DNA from: Streptomyces violaceusniger Tu 4113
GTDB taxonomy: Bacteria > Actinomycetota > Actinomycetes > Streptomycetales > Streptomycetaceae
Direction of reading: 5' to 3'
DNA: 64,000 nt
NCBI RefSeq assembly: GCF_000147815.2
Contig: NC_015957.1
Coordinates: 10,292,001 to 10,356,000 of the forward strand
The first letter of the stretch is position 1. Each line of letters begins with the position of its first letter. A program made the position numbers and the translations under genes. The notes below the pieces were generated by a model that did not search any database, was not told the DNA's origin, and worked only from the letters and a program-made list of their open reading frames with translations. Of this stretch, positions 62,652 to 64,000 are shown piece after piece.

Positions 62652-63263
62652 CTACGCGTCGGTCCCGTGGGTCCCGTACTTCGGAAGGCCCGTCGACTCG
62701 TAGACGCGCACCGCAATTCCGCTCGGCGTCGTCTCGTTGTGCAGCAGGCGCAGGCCGGCCGGGGTGCCGCCGTCCGGGAACAGGTGTCGTCCGCTGCCCA
62801 CGACCACCGGGGCGATCGCGAGCCGCAGCTCGTCGATCAGGCCGGCTGCCAGCAGGGACTGGCCGAGCCGGGCGCTGCCGTGGATCTGGAGCTCGCGGCC
62901 GGGCTGGCGCTTCACTTCGGCGACCTGGGCGGGGATGTCGCCGGACAGGATCGTGGTCGGCTCCCACCCAACCTTGGTCAGGGTCTGGGAGGCGACGTAT
63001 TTCGGCGAGCCGTTCAGAATGCGGGCGTTCGGGTGGTCGGTCATCTCCGGCCAGTCCCGAGCGAAGTTCTCGTACGTACGGCGGCCGAACAGGAACGCGT
63101 CCGCCTTGCCGAGCCAGGTGGCGGCCACGCGGTCGAATGCCTCGTCCAGGTGCGGCACGAACCAGCCGCCCTGGGCGAACCCGTCGCTGGTGTCCTCGTC
63201 CGGGGAGCCGGGCCCCTGGGAGACGCCGTCCAGCGACAGGAACTCCTGCAGTACCAACCTCAT
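62652..63263 (-). CDS. Dihydrofolate reductase family (RibD-like) protein
   Basis: 203 aa. ATG 63263 ('MRLVLQEFLSLDGVSQGPG') begins the family pattern; 'ADAFLFGRRTYENFARDWP', 'KYVASQTL', 'ELQIHGSARLGQSLLAAGLIDELRL' and 'FPDGGTPAGLRLL' follow. This DHFR/RibD C-terminal fold binds NADPH; such stand-alone copies are abundant in actinobacteria with unknown substrates. It is probably not the folate enzyme. Located within the presumed integrated DNA. Confidence 0.92.
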   Translation of the reverse strand: MRLVLQEFLSLDGVSQGPGSPDEDTSDGFAQGGWFVPHLDEAFDRVAATWLGKADAFLFGRRTYENFARDWPEMTDHPNARILNGSPKYVASQTLTKVGWEPTTILSGDIPAQVAEVKRQPGRELQIHGSARLGQSLLAAGLIDELRLAIAPVVVGSGRHLFPDGGTPAGLRLLHNETTPSGIAVRVYESTGLPKYGTHGTDA

Positions 63264-63507
63264 TGGGCACCACTTCTCTCTCGGGCAGGGAGACATCCGT
63301 CCCCGCCCTTTCAGACTTCGTGACGTGCGGTAACTCATCGGTCACCCCGCGGCGCATCCTCGGTCGACAATACGACCGACGACCTGTTGAAGGAGCGTCC
63401 GGACCTGGCACCTCGGCGTCCGCCGGTCGGCATCGCCCCTCGCCTGATTTTTCGTGGAGTACCACTGCTGAAGCTGACCGGAAGGCCGGTGATTAAAGTC
63501 GTCTCTC

Positions 63508-63867
63508 ATGTCGAAGCCTGACGAACTGCTTGTTGACGTCGCCGCCCTGGTGGAGTCCGGGCACAGCAATCAGATGTCTCTGACAGTGGTCGCCGGTGGT
63601 GCTGTCATCACGGGTCGACTGGCTCCCGAAGTCGTCTGGAGGCAGCGGGTGTCGGAGGTTTTGGCGGACTCGGCCCGCCTGAGAGATTTCTCCGCCGTGT
63701 TCACCGCTGCGACGCACGGGGAGGGGCCGCCCACGCATCTGCATTTCCATGTGGCGCGGATTTTGCAGGGTTCGGTGGGGATCCCGGAGACGGGCGGGAT
63801 GTATCGCGTGGCGATCAAGGACGTCAGTGCCTGGACGATGGGCGACTTCAGCTACTCCGACCACTGA
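63508..63867 (+). CDS. Hypothetical protein, 119 aa
   Basis: ATG 63508 ('MSKPDELLVDVAALVESGH'), no strong ribosome binding site. 'MSLTVVAGGAVITGRLAP' is a strand pair reminiscent of GvpU-type gas-vesicle accessory proteins; the C-terminal 'PTHLHFHVARILQG' and 'YRVAIKDVSAWTMGDFS' suggest an OB-like or beta-rich fold. Assignment is weak. The 244 nt before it contain no clear feature. Ends with a good terminator. Confidence 0.7.
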   Translation: MSKPDELLVDVAALVESGHSNQMSLTVVAGGAVITGRLAPEVVWRQRVSEVLADSARLRDFSAVFTAATHGEGPPTHLHFHVARILQGSVGIPETGGMYRVAIKDVSAWTMGDFSYSDH

Positions 63868-63899
63868 CCCATTGCCGCGCCGAGAAACCTCGGTACGCG

Positions 63900-63937
63900 G
63901 TGAGGGTCCGACCGGCGCACCCCGGTCGGACCCTCAC
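63900..63937 (+). terminator. Intrinsic terminator
   Basis: 16-bp perfect stem (63900-63915 with 63922-63937) with a 6-nt loop, 33 nt after the stop of the hypothetical gene. Confidence 0.88.
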
Positions 63938-64000
63938 CACTGCTTTGACGCCGGCTCGCGCCCGCCCGTCGGTCAAGCGGCCACAGGGGCGCCGAGCATC

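Overview
The window is high-GC actinobacterial chromosome. Codon bias, GTG starts, AGGAG-type ribosome binding sites and gene order (folate genes, ftsH, hpt, tilS, dacB, ppa; tipA; a second PolI-like polymerase; two ECF sigma/anti-sigma pairs) point to a Streptomyces core region. No rRNA, complete tRNA or CRISPR array was found.

Layout. 1-12.8 kb is housekeeping: a truncated lysyl-PG synthetase-like gene, then folP/NTF2-like/folB/folK/DUF3180 on the + strand converging on folE, ftsH, hpt, tilS, a zinc metalloprotease and dacB on the - strand, with ppa divergent. 12.9-25.2 kb holds transport and stress genes: a ThrE-type exporter, DedA, the thiopeptide regulator tipA with its recognisable promoter opposite a LysE exporter, glutamate decarboxylase, a PadR-controlled DrrAB-type ABC exporter, DinB and an aldehyde dehydrogenase. 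25.3-30.5 kb has an XRE/DUF5753 regulator divergent from an anti-sigma-like ATPase, an M50 protease, a DUF397 protein and a PolI-like polymerase. The XRE/ATPase promoter and the DUF397 promoter share a 12-bp-period repeat. 30.8-35.2 kb has an MreB-like protein, two ECF sigma/anti-sigma pairs (the second sigma gene has a TTA codon) and lspA.

35.3-54.6 kb is the most unusual part. It groups beta-glucanases of families GH5, GH6 and GH8, a stand-alone receiver, a subtilisin-like protein that has lost its whole catalytic triad, GtrA, a membrane GT2 with the processive QxxRW motif, and a GT39/83-like glycosyltransferase with a long Lys-rich repeat tail. Next to the latter is a membrane protein with a highly acidic repeat tail. 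Two histidine kinases, two NarL regulators, a PAP2 phosphatase and a degenerate polyprenyl-synthase-like protein follow. I read this as a candidate beta-glucan/cell-surface glycan locus; that is inference.

55-61.9 kb holds a sigma-B-type stress promoter with a small membrane protein, a SigB/F/G-family sigma factor, a decaying MFS/ArsR pair, a DUF4232 lipoprotein, a two-component system and a lipoprotein hydrolase. At 61.98 kb lies the 3' half of a tRNA-Thr(CGT) gene followed by its terminator. It looks like the boundary of an integrated element that would continue to the right: the last 2 kb carries a small zinc-ribbon protein, a RibD/DHFR-like reductase and an unknown protein.
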